Translations under genes and position numbers: made by a program | The notes under the pieces: generated by a model | Told to the model about the DNA's origin: nothing | Seen by the model: only the letters and a program-made list of their open reading frames with translations | Databases searched by the model: none | Part shown: positions 35,059 through 43,800 of the stretch, piece by piece | Numbering within the stretch: the first letter of the stretch is position 1 | Layout of the letters: every line of letters begins with the position of its first letter | Assembly (NCBI GenBank): GCA_030432695.1 | Contig: JAUILN010000001.1 | Location: 496,001 to 560,000, forward strand | Length of the DNA stretch: 64,000 bases | Direction of reading: 5' to 3' | DNA from: a bacterium | GTDB lineage: Bacteria; Planctomycetota; UBA1135; UBA2386

Positions 35059-38000
35059 TCAGTCGCGGTGGACGCGCGTCGTTCCGGTACGCACGACCCG
35101 TCCGCCTTCTGGCCCAGCCCCCGGCCCCATCTCGACGACCTGATCGGCGTGCCCGATCACCTGCGCGTCGTGCTCGACCACCACCACGGTGTGGCCCGCG
35201 TCCACCAGCCGGTCGAACAGCGCCAGCAGCGGCGTCACGTCGTCGGTGTGCAGGCCGCGGGTCGGTTCGTCGAGCAGGTAGAGGTGCCGCGTGCCGCGCT
35301 TCTCGGCCAGCAGCGTCTCGGCGAGATGCAGCCGCTGCGCTTCGCCGCCGGACAGCGTGTTGGTGCCCTGGCCGAGGCGGACGCTGCCGAGCTGGAGTTC
35401 GAGCAGCAGGTCGAGTGGTGCGGTGAGCTTCGCGGGCTCGCCATCGCAGAGCGCGCGGGCCTCGGCGACGGTGAGCGTCAGCACGTCGGCGATCGTGTGC
35501 TCGCGCCAGCGGATCGCGAGCACCTCCTCGCGGTAGCGCGTGCCCTGGCACGTCTCGCAGTCGCTCCACAGGTCGCCGAGGAAGTCGAGCTCGACGCGGA
35601 TCCGGCCGAGGCCCCTGCAGGTCGGGCATTGGCCGGCCTTGCTGGAGTGGTCGAAGGCGCTGGCCTTCAGCGCATGCGAACGGGCCGGGTCGGTGGCGGC
35701 GAAGCGCTTGCGCAGCTCGGCGAACCAGGTGCCGGCGGCTGCGGCGACGGTGCGCTGCGCGGACCCGCGGCGTGCGCCGAGGCTCGCGTCGACCACGGAG
35801 TCGAACGCGTCGAGGCCGTCGACCGCGCGGCAGCCGATCGGATGGCCGGCGCGGGCGGCCGCGGCGAGGACGCCGAACACCAGACTGGTCTTGCCGCTGC
35901 CCGACACGCCGACCACCGCGGTGAGGCAGCCGCCGGGGAACGACACGTCGACGTCCTGCAGGTCGTGGAGCGAAGCGCCGCGGATGGTCAGCGGGTCGCC
36001 GGGCTGGCGAGGTGATCGCTCGCTCGGCGTCGGGGGAGTCGCCAGCAGCCGGGCCGAGCGCGACGACGCGGGTAGCTTCGCGGGCGCGGCGCAGGCGACG
36101 ATCGTTCCGCCCGCGGCGCCGCCGCCCGGGCCGAGTTCGACGACATGGTCGGCGGCGCGCAGCACTTCGAGATCGTGTTCGACGCAGACCACGCCGTTGC
36201 CGGCATCGACCAGGCCGCGGAGCACGGTGAGCAGTCCCCGGACGTCGCGCGGATGCAGGCCGAGGGTCGGTTCGTCGAGGACGTAGACCACCCCGCCGAG
36301 CGGCGTCGCGAGGTGCGCGGCGAGGCGGACCCGCTGATGCTCGCCCGACGACAGGGTGGCGCTGGCGCGGTCGAGCGCTAGATGGCCGAGGCCGAGGGAC
36401 TGCAGGGTGGAGAGTCGCGCGAGGAGGCACGGCCGGATCTCGGCGAGGACGGCTGCGCCGCGTGCGTCGGTTGCGACGTCCTCGAGCCAGGTCGCGACCT
36501 CTCCGCAGCGCATCGTCGAGACCTCTGGAAGCGTGCGTCCACCGAAGGTCACCGACCGCGCGGCGGGGGCGAGGCGCGAGCCGCCGCACGACGAGCATGG
36601 CCTCGCCGTCATCACGTCGTCCTCCAGGCTGCGGCGCTTGGCGGCGTCGCCACGCTTCCTGGCGTACTCGTCTTCGACCTCGGCCAGGAGACCCGGCCAC
36701 CTCGCGGTGAAGGCGTGCTCGCCCTCGCGCTTGCCGCGGCGGAACCGCCAGGTCGCGGAGTACTCGCGGCCGTCGGGGTCGCCGTCGAGGATCAGCGTGC
36801 GGGCTGCGTCGTCGAGGTCCTGCCACGGGCGGGACGGATCGAAGCCGTGTGCCGCGCCGAGGGCGTCGACCAGTGCGCGGTGCTTGCCGGCGGGATCGCC
36901 GAGCGGCTTGCCGGTCCGCGTGCCGTCGAGCGCGCCGTCGAACAGCGGCCGATCGGGTGCGGTCACCAGCTTGTCGGGATCGGCGCGCACGCGCTCGCCG
37001 AGGCCCTCGCAGTCTGGGCAGGCGCCCTCGCGGCGGTGGAAGGAGAAGGCTCCGGCCGGCAGGTCGGTGGGCGAGCCGTCGGCGGCGTGGCCGGCGCGCG
37101 AGAACAGGATGCGCAGCGGGGCGTGCAGGTCGGCGAGGGTGGCGACGGTGGAGCGGGGCGAGTCGTGGCGGGTGATCTGCTGGTCGAGGGCGATGGTGGG
37201 GCGCAGGCCGAGGGCTTCGTCGAGGTCGCCGCGGGTGCCACCGCCGGCGCCGAGCTGGCGGCGGGCGTGGGCCGACAGGTGCTCGGTGAAGCGGGCGCGG
37301 GCCTCGGCGTGCAGGGTGTCGAAGACCAGCGACGACTTGCCGCTGCCGGAGACACCGGTCACCACGGTGAGGCGATCGGCGGGCAGGTCGACGTCGAGGT
37401 CGCGCAGGCCGTGGGTGCGGACACCGCGGAGTCGGATGGTGGGGGGCGCGTCGGGCGCCGGTGGGGGCGCCGGCTCGGGTGGGTCGCGCTCGGCGAGGAG
37501 AGCGCGGAGGGTCGGTGTGTCGCCTCGGGACAGCAGCAGCGGCTCCGAGTCGTTCCAGATCACCCGGCCGCCGTCGGGGCCGGCGCCGGGACCGAGTTCG
37601 ATCAGGTGGGCCGCCGCGCGGATCACGTCGAGGTCGTGCTCGATCACCAGCACGCTCTGGCCGTGCATCGTCAGGTCGATCAGCGCTTCGAGCAGCACGT
37701 CGACGTCGGCACGGTGCAGGCCGACGGTCGGCTCGTCGAGGACGTAGAGCGTGGTGCCATCCTTCGCCTCGGGCCGCGCCAGCTCGGTCGCCAGCTTGAT
37801 CCGCTGGGCTTCGCCGCCGGACAGCGTGGTCGCCGGTTGGCCGAGCGTGAGGTAGCCGAGGCCGAGGCGGTGCAGGGCTTCGAGGATGCGGTGCGCCTGC
37901 TGGTCGGCGGCGAACCAGCCGCGGGCCTCGTCGACAGTCGCGTCGAGGACGTCGCGGATCGAGCGACCTTCCCAGTGGACCGCGAGCACCTCGGGCCCGA

Positions 38001-39951
38001 AGCGCGCGCCGCCGCATTCCCGGCAGGCGATCTCGACGTCGGGCAGGCCGTGCAGGGTGATCGTCTCGCGGCCGGAGCCTTCGCAGGTGCTGCAGCGGCC
38101 GCGGCCCTGGGTGTCGGCCTTGACGTTGAACGAGAAGTGGCCGGACTTCAGGCCCTGCTGCTTCGCTTCGGGCAGCGCGGCGAAGGTGGCGCGGATCCGG
38201 TCGAACAGGCCGGTGTAGGTCGCGGGGTTGCTGCGTGGGGTGCGGCCGATCGGTGACTGGTCGACGTGGACGACCTTCTTGATCGTCTCGTCGCCCTCGA
38301 GGGACGCGAAGGGGCCGGGTATCGCGGTCGCGCCGTGCAGGCGGCGGCGCAGCTCGCGGGCCAGCGTCTGGTCGATCAGCGAGGACTTGCCGGAGCCGGC
38401 CACTCCGCAGACCACGGTGAGGTTGCGCAGGGGAATGCGGACCGGATCGCCGACCAGGTTGTGCAGCGTGGCACCGCGGAGCTCGAGCCAGGGGTCGCGG
38501 TCGTCCGGGAGGCCGGTGGTCGGGACGTCGGCCGCTGCGCGCTCCGGACCGAAGCTCCGGCGCGTGATCGAGCGGGGGGCGGCGTCGGACTGCAGACGCG
38601 CCGGAGGGCCGGCGAACAGCACCTCGCCGCCTTGGGGGCCCGCGCCGGGTCCGAGGTCGATCAGGTGGTCGGCGGCCTGCAGCGCGGCCTGCGAATGCTC
38701 CACCACCACGACGGTGTTGCCGGCATCGCGCAGGCGTCGCAGCGCGTCGAGGACCGCCTGCTCCTCGCTAGCGTGCAGGCCGATCGACGGCTCGTCGAAC
38801 ACGTAGGTGACCCCGCTGAGCGCCGAGCCTCCCGAGGTGATCGCGGCGAGGCGCAGTCGCTGGGTCTCACCACCCGACAGGCTCGGCGCGGCACGTTCGC
38901 ATGCCAGGTGGCCGATCCCGAGGGCGAGCAGCGCATCGAGGCGCGCGCGCAGATGCTGCTGCAGCGGAGCGTCGCTGGCTGGCAACTCGAGCTCGGCGAC
39001 CCAGGTCGCCAACCGGCTCAACGGCCAGCCCGCGACTTCGGCCAGGCCACGGCCGTCGACCTCGACCGCCCGCGCGTCGTCGTTCAACCGCGAGCCATCG
39101 CACGCGCCGCACGCCTCGGTGCGCACGAACCGCAGCACGTTGGCGTTGCGGTTGCGCTGCAGGGTGTCCTCGATCGTCGGGACCAGTCCCTTGTAGTAAC
39201 CCATCTCGCGCGGCTGCGCCTTGATGCCCTCCCAGCGCATCCGCGATTCGAGCGAGTGCTTGCCGAACGGGACTTCGAGACGGTCGGAGCCGAAGAAGAT
39301 CACCTGCCGCTGCTCGTCGGTCAGCTCGCGCCACGGAGTGTCGACATCGAAGCCGTGCGCGCGGCACACGTCGTTCAGCACGTCGACGGTGACCTGCGAG
39401 TAGACGATGTAGCCGTTGGGCAGCGTGGGTACGAGCGCGCCTTCACGCAGCGTCTTCGCCGGATCGGCAACCAGCAGCTCGGGATCCACGCGGTCCTCCA
39501 CGCCGAGGCCCTTGCAGGCCGGACAGGCGCCGCGGGGGGTGTTGAACGAGAACAGCCACGGGCCGACGTGGCCCTGAATCGGTGCGCCGTCGCGCCGCGC
39601 CCCGCGGCGCGCGAACAGGAGTCGCAAGAGGTCCCACAACCCCGACAGCGTGCCGGCCGTCGACCGCGGTTGGTTGCTCACCGTGCCCTGGGCGAGCGCG
39701 ATCGTCGGGGTGAGCCCTTCGACCGAGTCCACCGCCGGCGTCGGCAGCCGCTCGACGAACTGCCGCGCCCGCTGCGACAACGTCTCCAGGTAGCGGCGCT
39801 GCCCCAGCGCGTGCAGCGTGTCGAAGGCCAGCGACGACTTGCCGCTGCCCGACACCCCGGTGATCACGGTCAGTTGCCCGCGCGGGATGTCGACGTCGAT
39901 GCCTTTCAGGTTGTGTTCCCGCGCGCCGCGGATCTGGATCGAGCCTGCCAT
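35059..39951 (-). CDS. Double-length UvrA2-like ABC ATPase (four ATPase modules, no UvrB-binding domain)
   Basis: A 1630-residue protein equal to two UvrA-like units fused head to tail, with the join near residue 835. Module 1 has [15 protein letters not shown] near 35, CxxC pairs ACPACKG and [18 protein letters not shown] and FDEPSIGLH. Module 2 has [15 protein letters not shown], a zinc finger CSTCEG ... CRECGG, and [12 protein letters not shown]. The second unit repeats this with [48 protein letters not shown] ... CETCQG and [12 protein letters not shown]. In both units the roughly 120 residues carrying the UvrB-interaction domain are absent: the text jumps from LFARRG to [13 protein letters not shown]. 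UvrA2 proteins of this type are linked to DNA-damage tolerance or export of DNA-binding drugs. The ATG at 39949-39951 starts the conserved [14 protein letters not shown]; the frame upstream is not coding. Confidence 0.9.
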   Translation of the reverse strand: MAGSIQIRGAREHNLKGIDVDIPRGQLTVITGVSGSGKSSLAFDTLHALGQRRYLETLSQRARQFVERLPTPAVDSVEGLTPTIALAQGTVSNQPRSTAGTLSGLWDLLRLLFARRGARRDGAPIQGHVGPWLFSFNTPRGACPACKGLGVEDRVDPELLVADPAKTLREGALVPTLPNGYIVYSQVTVDVLNDVCRAHGFDVDTPWRELTDEQRQVIFFGSDRLEVPFGKHSLESRMRWEGIKAQPREMGYYKGLVPTIEDTLQRNRNANVLRFVRTEACGACDGSRLNDDARAVEVDGRGLAEVAGWPLSRLATWVAELELPASDAPLQQHLRARLDALLALGIGHLACERAAPSLSGGETQRLRLAAITSGGSALSGVTYVFDEPSIGLHASEEQAVLDALRRLRDAGNTVVVVEHSQAALQAADHLIDLGPGAGPQGGEVLFAGPPARLQSDAAPRSITRRSFGPERAAADVPTTGLPDDRDPWLELRGATLHNLVGDPVRIPLRNLTVVCGVAGSGKSSLIDQTLARELRRRLHGATAIPGPFASLEGDETIKKVVHVDQSPIGRTPRSNPATYTGLFDRIRATFAALPEAKQQGLKSGHFSFNVKADTQGRGRCSTCEGSGRETITLHGLPDVEIACRECGGARFGPEVLAVHWEGRSIRDVLDATVDEARGWFAADQQAHRILEALHRLGLGYLTLGQPATTLSGGEAQRIKLATELARPEAKDGTTLYVLDEPTVGLHRADVDVLLEALIDLTMHGQSVLVIEHDLDVIRAAAHLIELGPGAGPDGGRVIWNDSEPLLLSRGDTPTLRALLAERDPPEPAPPPAPDAPPTIRLRGVRTHGLRDLDVDLPADRLTVVTGVSGSGKSSLVFDTLHAEARARFTEHLSAHARRQLGAGGGTRGDLDEALGLRPTIALDQQITRHDSPRSTVATLADLHAPLRILFSRAGHAADGSPTDLPAGAFSFHRREGACPDCEGLGERVRADPDKLVTAPDRPLFDGALDGTRTGKPLGDPAGKHRALVDALGAAHGFDPSRPWQDLDDAARTLILDGDPDGREYSATWRFRRGKREGEHAFTARWPGLLAEVEDEYARKRGDAAKRRSLEDDVMTARPCSSCGGSRLAPAARSVTFGGRTLPEVSTMRCGEVATWLEDVATDARGAAVLAEIRPCLLARLSTLQSLGLGHLALDRASATLSSGEHQRVRLAAHLATPLGGVVYVLDEPTLGLHPRDVRGLLTVLRGLVDAGNGVVCVEHDLEVLRAADHVVELGPGGGAAGGTIVACAAPAKLPASSRSARLLATPPTPSERSPRQPGDPLTIRGASLHDLQDVDVSFPGGCLTAVVGVSGSGKTSLVFGVLAAAARAGHPIGCRAVDGLDAFDSVVDASLGARRGSAQRTVAAAAGTWFAELRKRFAATDPARSHALKASAFDHSSKAGQCPTCRGLGRIRVELDFLGDLWSDCETCQGTRYREEVLAIRWREHTIADVLTLTVAEARALCDGEPAKLTAPLDLLLELQLGSVRLGQGTNTLSGGEAQRLHLAETLLAEKRGTRHLYLLDEPTRGLHTDDVTPLLALFDRLVDAGHTVVVVEHDAQVIGHADQVVEMGPGAGPEGGRVVRTGTTRVHRD

Positions 39952-39990
39952 GGAGCAGCGAGCATCCACGAGGAGGAGTCGCGACGGCCA

Positions 39991-40188
39991 GAGGTTCTCC
40001 GCAGAGTCGCGAACGCAAGAACCCTGAAAGCCCGGCGCCCGGTCTTCGAGGTTCTTGGTGCCCCGAGGTCGACCACGACAACCAAGTGGCCGAGGTTCCA
40101 GTCGTAGGGCGAGTGCCGAGAACTGATCGTACGGGCCCCTTCCCCGTCCCATTCGACATCGAAGAGGCCGGCTGATCGCGAGGTTCTT
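39991..40188. repeat. Four short GAGGTTC direct repeats upstream of the UvrA2-like gene
   Basis: GAGGTTCTC at 39991, GAGGTTCTT at 40048, GAGGTTCCA at 40092 and GAGGTTCTT at 40180. The last two spacings are 44 and 88 bases, but the first is 57. GGTTCT at 39993 also pairs with AGAACC at 40018-40023. This could be a regulator-binding cluster or chance. Confidence 0.35.
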
Positions 40189-40221
40189 CGTGATCTTTGG
40201 CGAACCGGTCCGGACCGTATG

Positions 40222-40331
40222 CAGCGTGGCCTCCTGCCGCAACCGAATGGGCATGGCTCGCTGCGCTCGCCATGCCCCGAGGCACTCGGCCGCGCTGACG
40301 ATCATTCTGGCACCTACCATTCCGGAGAACA
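40222..40331 (+). repeat. Dispersed intergenic repeat, copy B (about 110 bp)
   Basis: Inverted relative to copy A at 33092-33196, with matching blocks CGAATGGGCATG, CGCTGCGCTC, CCCGAGGCAC, CGCGCTGACGATCA and ACCATTCC. It lies in the non-coding region upstream of the gene at 40631. Confidence 0.75.
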
Positions 40332-40630
40332 CGGGCACGGCTCCGAACCGCCCCGCACAGGAGTCGTGGAGGGGCGCCGGGGTCGCGGGTCCCGAGCATG
40401 GAGTCGAGGCGAGACGCATCGCGCATCGGTCGGCCGCGGCGCAGGACCTCGCTGCCGTTCGGCGACGACGTTCCAGTCCACCGGCGTGGCGGTGCCGCAT
40501 CCTGGGCCACCAGGCGGCGGCAAAGTCTGGCAGGAACTGCTCAGGTCGTGAGCCGTGGCGCGGCGGTCTCGCGCAGGAGCGGGTGAGTGGACCTTCACAT
40601 ACCGCAACCGACGAGACCTCCGAGAACGCC

Positions 40631-42118
40631 ATGAACACGTCTTTCCGTAGCTTCGCGATCACCTCGTACCGATGCGCCGTCCTCTGCCTGGCCGCGACCC
40701 CGCTCGCCGCCCAGCAGATGATCCAGCCCGTCGCCGCCAGCACCGACATGCCGGGCTTCGCCTCCTCGCCGCCGTCGCGGCTGTTCGACCAGTCGGGGCT
40801 CCTCGCCAACTACGTCGATGGGGCGACCGACTTCGCGGAGTTCGTCGCCGCGACACCACATCGGAACTCGAACGGCGACTCGCTCGTGACCCGGTTCGTC
40901 GCGGGCGGGACGATCACGCTCGATCTCGGTGCCGCGCGCACCGTCGACGCCGTCCATCTCTGGGGCCTGCAGACCGCCGCCACCCAGCTGATGGAGTTCT
41001 CGCTGTTCGCCGACGACGACGCCGTGTTCGGCAACGGCACGAGCGCGTCGCTGGGATCGTTCACCGGTGGTGTCGGGCAGGCGGGTCGCACCTTCCCCTT
41101 CACGGCGGTCACCACGCGCTTCGTGCACATCGAGGTCCTGGCCAACGGCGGTGACGCGGTCGTGAAGGTCGGCGAGGCCGCGTTCCGTCGCGCCGCGCCG
41201 ACCGATGTGCCGCAGCGGACGATCCTGCAACCTGCTGCCGCCTCGACCTCGCTGCGACAGCTGTTCGGCTTCGTGGTCGGGCACGTCTTCGATCAGTCCG
41301 GCCTGACCGCGCCGTACCAGAGCGGCCAGACCGACTTCGCGAGCTACGTCACCTCGACGGCGCACGCCAACAGCAACGCGGCGTCCCTGCTCGCCAACAG
41401 CAACGGCCAGAACCAGCCCCATGGGGTCGTCGACCTCGGCGAGACGATCACGCTCGATCTCGGTGGCGCGCAGGACATCGACGGCTTCGCGCTGTGGAAC
41501 ACCCGGGTCGGCAGCGAGGCCCTGGTCGGCTTCGCGCTGTTCGCCGACGACGACGGCGACTTCGACAACGGCACGCGCCGTCCGCTGGGCGAGTTCCGGG
41601 CGCTGGCGAGCCAGGCCGGCCAGGCCTTCGGGTTCCGGCCGGTGTCGACGCGCTTCGTGCACGTGGTGGTCACCGGTCATCTCGGCGGCAACTTCCTCCG
41701 CCTCGGCGAGGTCGCGTTCCGGCTCGCCGGTCAGACGATCGGTGCCGGCTGCCCGGGTTCCGGCGGCGTGCCGATCCTGGTTGCCAGCACGGCTCCGGAG
41801 CTGAACAGCACCTTCGTCACCTCGCTCCGCGGTCTCGCGCCGGGAGTCGGCTCCGGATTCGTGATGATCGGCAACGCGAAGGAGCCGGTCCCCGTCGATC
41901 TCGGCCTGTTCGGCGCCCCGGGTTGCCTGCTGTTCCTCAACAACCTCGTCGTTCAGCAGTTCGCCAGGTCGGGCGGCGCCGGCACCTTCAACCTGCCGAT
42001 CCCGGCCGACCCGAACGTGGCAGGGATCACCCTGTTCGAACAGGCCTTCGACCTGGACCCGGCGGCGAACCGGCTGGGGTTCACGACCTCGAACGCGTTG
42101 GCGTTCACGATCCGCTGA
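40631..42118 (+). CDS. Secreted protein with two galactose-binding-like (discoidin/F5-8C-type) repeats and a C-terminal module
   Basis: A 495-residue exported protein. The signal peptide (about 13-28) ends PLAAQQ. Two repeats of about 150 residues follow, each opening with a QPxAAST motif (IQPVAASTDM, LQPAAASTSL) and RLFDQSGLLANY / HVFDQSGLTAPY. Each continues with ITLDLG(A/G)A, LFADDD and the closing TRFVHIEV / TRFVHVVV, a pattern like discoidin-fold carbohydrate-binding domains. Residues from about 365 (GAGCPGSGGVPILVASTAP) to the end form the beta-rich terminal module seen in the Kelch-like proteins, ending SNALAFTIR. No catalytic motif is present, so binding to polysaccharide or cell surface is the likely role. 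The ATG at 40631 begins the signal peptide; the longer frame upstream covers the repeat and is non-coding. Confidence 0.75.
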   Translation: MNTSFRSFAITSYRCAVLCLAATPLAAQQMIQPVAASTDMPGFASSPPSRLFDQSGLLANYVDGATDFAEFVAATPHRNSNGDSLVTRFVAGGTITLDLGAARTVDAVHLWGLQTAATQLMEFSLFADDDAVFGNGTSASLGSFTGGVGQAGRTFPFTAVTTRFVHIEVLANGGDAVVKVGEAAFRRAAPTDVPQRTILQPAAASTSLRQLFGFVVGHVFDQSGLTAPYQSGQTDFASYVTSTAHANSNAASLLANSNGQNQPHGVVDLGETITLDLGGAQDIDGFALWNTRVGSEALVGFALFADDDGDFDNGTRRPLGEFRALASQAGQAFGFRPVSTRFVHVVVTGHLGGNFLRLGEVAFRLAGQTIGAGCPGSGGVPILVASTAPELNSTFVTSLRGLAPGVGSGFVMIGNAKEPVPVDLGLFGAPGCLLFLNNLVVQQFARSGGAGTFNLPIPADPNVAGITLFEQAFDLDPAANRLGFTTSNALAFTIR

Positions 42119-42143
42119 GTTGGCTGCGGTGCCTGTCCGCGCG

Positions 42144-43319
42144 CTATCTGAAGACGGTGACGGTCGGCGGACCGATCTGCCAGGCACCTTGCGAGTCCAA
42201 GGACGTGGCTTGCCATTCGAGGGAGAGGGCCGGTGGGATGGCTGCCGGGATCGGGATGCTGGTCGACCAATCGCGAGCGGTGCCGACACCGCTGCCACCC
42301 AAGAACAGGTGGTTGGTCGGGTCGACGACGATGCTACCGAACGGGGTGTCGAGCGGGGTCCGGCGTGCCGGCAACGAGGTGAACAGTGCGACTGCGCTGT
42401 CGGTGGGGCCGGTGACGGTTATCGAGAGCGGGCGGCCGCGAAGCGTAGGAGAGTTGGCGATGACCCAGGTGAGCTCACGGGTGGTCTTTGCAAAGTCACT
42501 GATGGTGGCTTGGGACCGGGGATCGATGACAACCGCCCGCGCGGTAGTCGAGACGACGGAGAGTTCCGGGAACGAACTCTGTGCACCGGGAACAAGTGCT
42601 GTGTCACCGTGGAGTTCCGCTGATGGAGTCGTTCCTCGGAGGTAGAGGGCCGCCTGCCCGCGGACTCGTTGGGGAGGGAAGGGGATGGTGTATCCATCGC
42701 CACCCTTGGCGAAGGTATCGACGAGCGTGACCTTGCTGTCGTTGGCGTGGATCGCGCCGCCCTCGTTGATGCCCCAGAAGTCCCACGTGATGCCTGCCTC
42801 GAGGTGGCAGTTGTTGAACGTGACGTCGCTGTCGTCGATGAGGACGGCCCAGATGCGAGGAAGAAAGGTCGATTGCGCGAAGTGAACGGATGCGGAGTCT
42901 CGAATCCTGATCATCAGGAACTGGCCAGGGTCGTGCGAGAAACCGTTGATGAACACACTGCCTGCGCAGTTGGTGATCCAGACCACAGCTTGCTCGCCCC
43001 AGTTGGGTGAGTAGAAGTTGTCGAGAACGAAGGTTTCTTCCGCAGGCAGGTCGAGGATCTCCATTCCGCGCGAGCATGGAACAGGAGCCGAGCCGATTCC
43101 TTGGATGGTGAGTGGCTTGTCGATGACAAACGGGAAGGCGTAGGCTGCCCCGCTTCCCGGTCGCACCAGGATCGTGTCGCGAGGTTGGGCCGAGTCGATC
43201 GCGTCCAACACCGAGGTGAAGTCGACTCCCGGTCCACCGAGATCGTCGACGATCCAGGTGCGCTGCGCGGGGAGTGCTGTCGCGAAGACGAAGCAGAGAA
43301 GGATCGGAAGGGGCTTCAT
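42144..43319 (-). CDS. Secreted beta-helix-like protein
   Basis: A 391-residue exported protein. The signal peptide (about 3-18) ends LPAQ. It then has RTWIVDDLGGPGVDFTSVLD, the typical opening of parallel beta-helix proteins, where a line of coils is listed by short strands such as KPLTIQGIGSAPV, QAVVWITNCAGSVFINGF, SVHFAQSTF, and VTFNNCHLEAG. The terminal 90 residues are a beta-sandwich-type module (FGSIVVDPTNHLFLGGSGVG ... TVTVFR) like those in neighbouring secreted proteins. It is related in plan to the protein at 27771. No lyase or hydrolase residues are recognised. The ATG at 43317-43319 is preceded by AGGAGG 10 bases upstream. It converges on the discoidin-like gene with 25 bases between stops. 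Confidence 0.72.
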   Translation of the reverse strand: MKPLPILLCFVFATALPAQRTWIVDDLGGPGVDFTSVLDAIDSAQPRDTILVRPGSGAAYAFPFVIDKPLTIQGIGSAPVPCSRGMEILDLPAEETFVLDNFYSPNWGEQAVVWITNCAGSVFINGFSHDPGQFLMIRIRDSASVHFAQSTFLPRIWAVLIDDSDVTFNNCHLEAGITWDFWGINEGGAIHANDSKVTLVDTFAKGGDGYTIPFPPQRVRGQAALYLRGTTPSAELHGDTALVPGAQSSFPELSVVSTTARAVVIDPRSQATISDFAKTTRELTWVIANSPTLRGRPLSITVTGPTDSAVALFTSLPARRTPLDTPFGSIVVDPTNHLFLGGSGVGTARDWSTSIPIPAAIPPALSLEWQATSLDSQGAWQIGPPTVTVFR

Positions 43320-43329
43320 GGCTCAGTTT

Positions 43330-43335
43330 CCTCCT
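43330..43335 (-). promoter_or_regulatory. Ribosome-binding site AGGAGG
   Basis: Complete Shine-Dalgarno ten bases before the ATG at 43319, slightly longer spacing than optimal. It supports the chosen start. Confidence 0.6.
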
Positions 43336-43384
43336 GTCGAACTGCGGACCCACTTGCGGATGCCGAGGGAGCCACCGACGTAGT

Positions 43385-43415
43385 GTCCGCCTCGGTGCCA
43401 GGCACCGAGGCGGAC
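43385..43415. repeat. Perfect 31-bp palindrome, core GTGCCAGGCAC
   Basis: GTCCGCCTCGGTGCC and GGCACCGAGGCGGAC are exact reverse complements around a single A (43400). It lies between two divergent genes. The centre is identical to that of the 39-bp palindrome at 7677-7715 while the outer arms differ, as in dispersed REP-like elements. Confidence 0.9.
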
Positions 43416-43470
43416 AGGCCCGGTGAGTCGGCGCCCACGTTCGTCCGACCATCTGCATCGCGCGAGCGGA

Positions 43471-43476
43471 TACCCT
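43471..43476 (+). promoter_or_regulatory. -10-like TACCCT six bases before an ATG
   Basis: TACCCT followed by six bases and the ATG at 43483, which argues for that start over the one 20 codons upstream and for a leaderless transcript. Confidence 0.35.
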
Positions 43477-43482
43477 GCGCGG

Positions 43483-43800
43483 ATGGCGTTTCCCCGGGAG
43501 ATCTCCACAGCGCGCGCGACGTTGGTCCTGCTGGTTCCGTTGGCCGCGTTGGCGGGTTTCCTCGGCGGGTGGATCGTCGCGTGGGAACGACCGAGCAAGG
43601 CGGTGCACGTGCGCCCGGTCGGTGCAGAGCCCGAAGTGGTGCTGGTCCCGAGGAGTGTCTTGGGCGGCTCGCATGCGGTCACCGGACAGCCCCTCGCCGC
43701 GGTTCCAGACATCGAACCGTCCGACCGGCGGCCGGTGGCAGCGATCCGGCCTGCGGCGCCGAGTGGGCCTGCACGATCCGGGGTCCAGGAAGCGACGTGA
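43483..43800 (+). CDS. Small single-pass membrane protein
   Basis: A 105-residue protein with one transmembrane helix (ATLVLLVPLAALAGFLGGWI, about residues 11-30). A short basic N-terminus places it inside, and a Pro/Ala/Arg-rich, low-complexity tail of about 70 residues lies outside. No family is recognised. The ATG at 43483 follows a -10-like TACCCT by six bases and is preferred over the in-frame start at 43423, whose extra 20 residues look unconserved. The TGA is directly followed by the TTG of the next gene, so the two are probably co-expressed. It could anchor or accompany that all-helical protein, but this is only inference from position. Confidence 0.55.
   Translation: MAFPREISTARATLVLLVPLAALAGFLGGWIVAWERPSKAVHVRPVGAEPEVVLVPRSVLGGSHAVTGQPLAAVPDIEPSDRRPVAAIRPAAPSGPARSGVQEAT

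Larger units (their letters stand above)
39952..40630. other. 679-bp gene-free region between divergent genes
   Basis: No convincing coding frame. It holds the divergent starts of the UvrA2-like gene and the discoidin-like gene at 40631. It also has four GAGGTTC-type direct repeats (39991, 40048, 40092, 40180) close to the UvrA2 side, and copy B of the dispersed repeat (40222-40331). No tRNA-like or terminator structure was seen in the remaining 300 bases. Confidence 0.6.

Noticed and set aside
35540..35560. GTGCC.TGGCAC sequence inside the UvrA2-like gene resembling the palindrome core
   Set aside because: It has one extra base in the centre, no complementary outer arms, and lies in conserved coding sequence, so it is most likely chance.
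39952..40809. N-terminal extension of the UvrA2-like protein up to 40809
   Set aside because: The extra 286 residues are Arg/Pro-rich without similarity to UvrA and cover the intergenic repeat; UvrA homology begins at the ATG at 39951.
42178..42190. TGCCAGGCACC in the 3' part of the beta-helix gene
   Set aside because: It matches the palindrome core on one side only, has no inverted arms and is in coding sequence.
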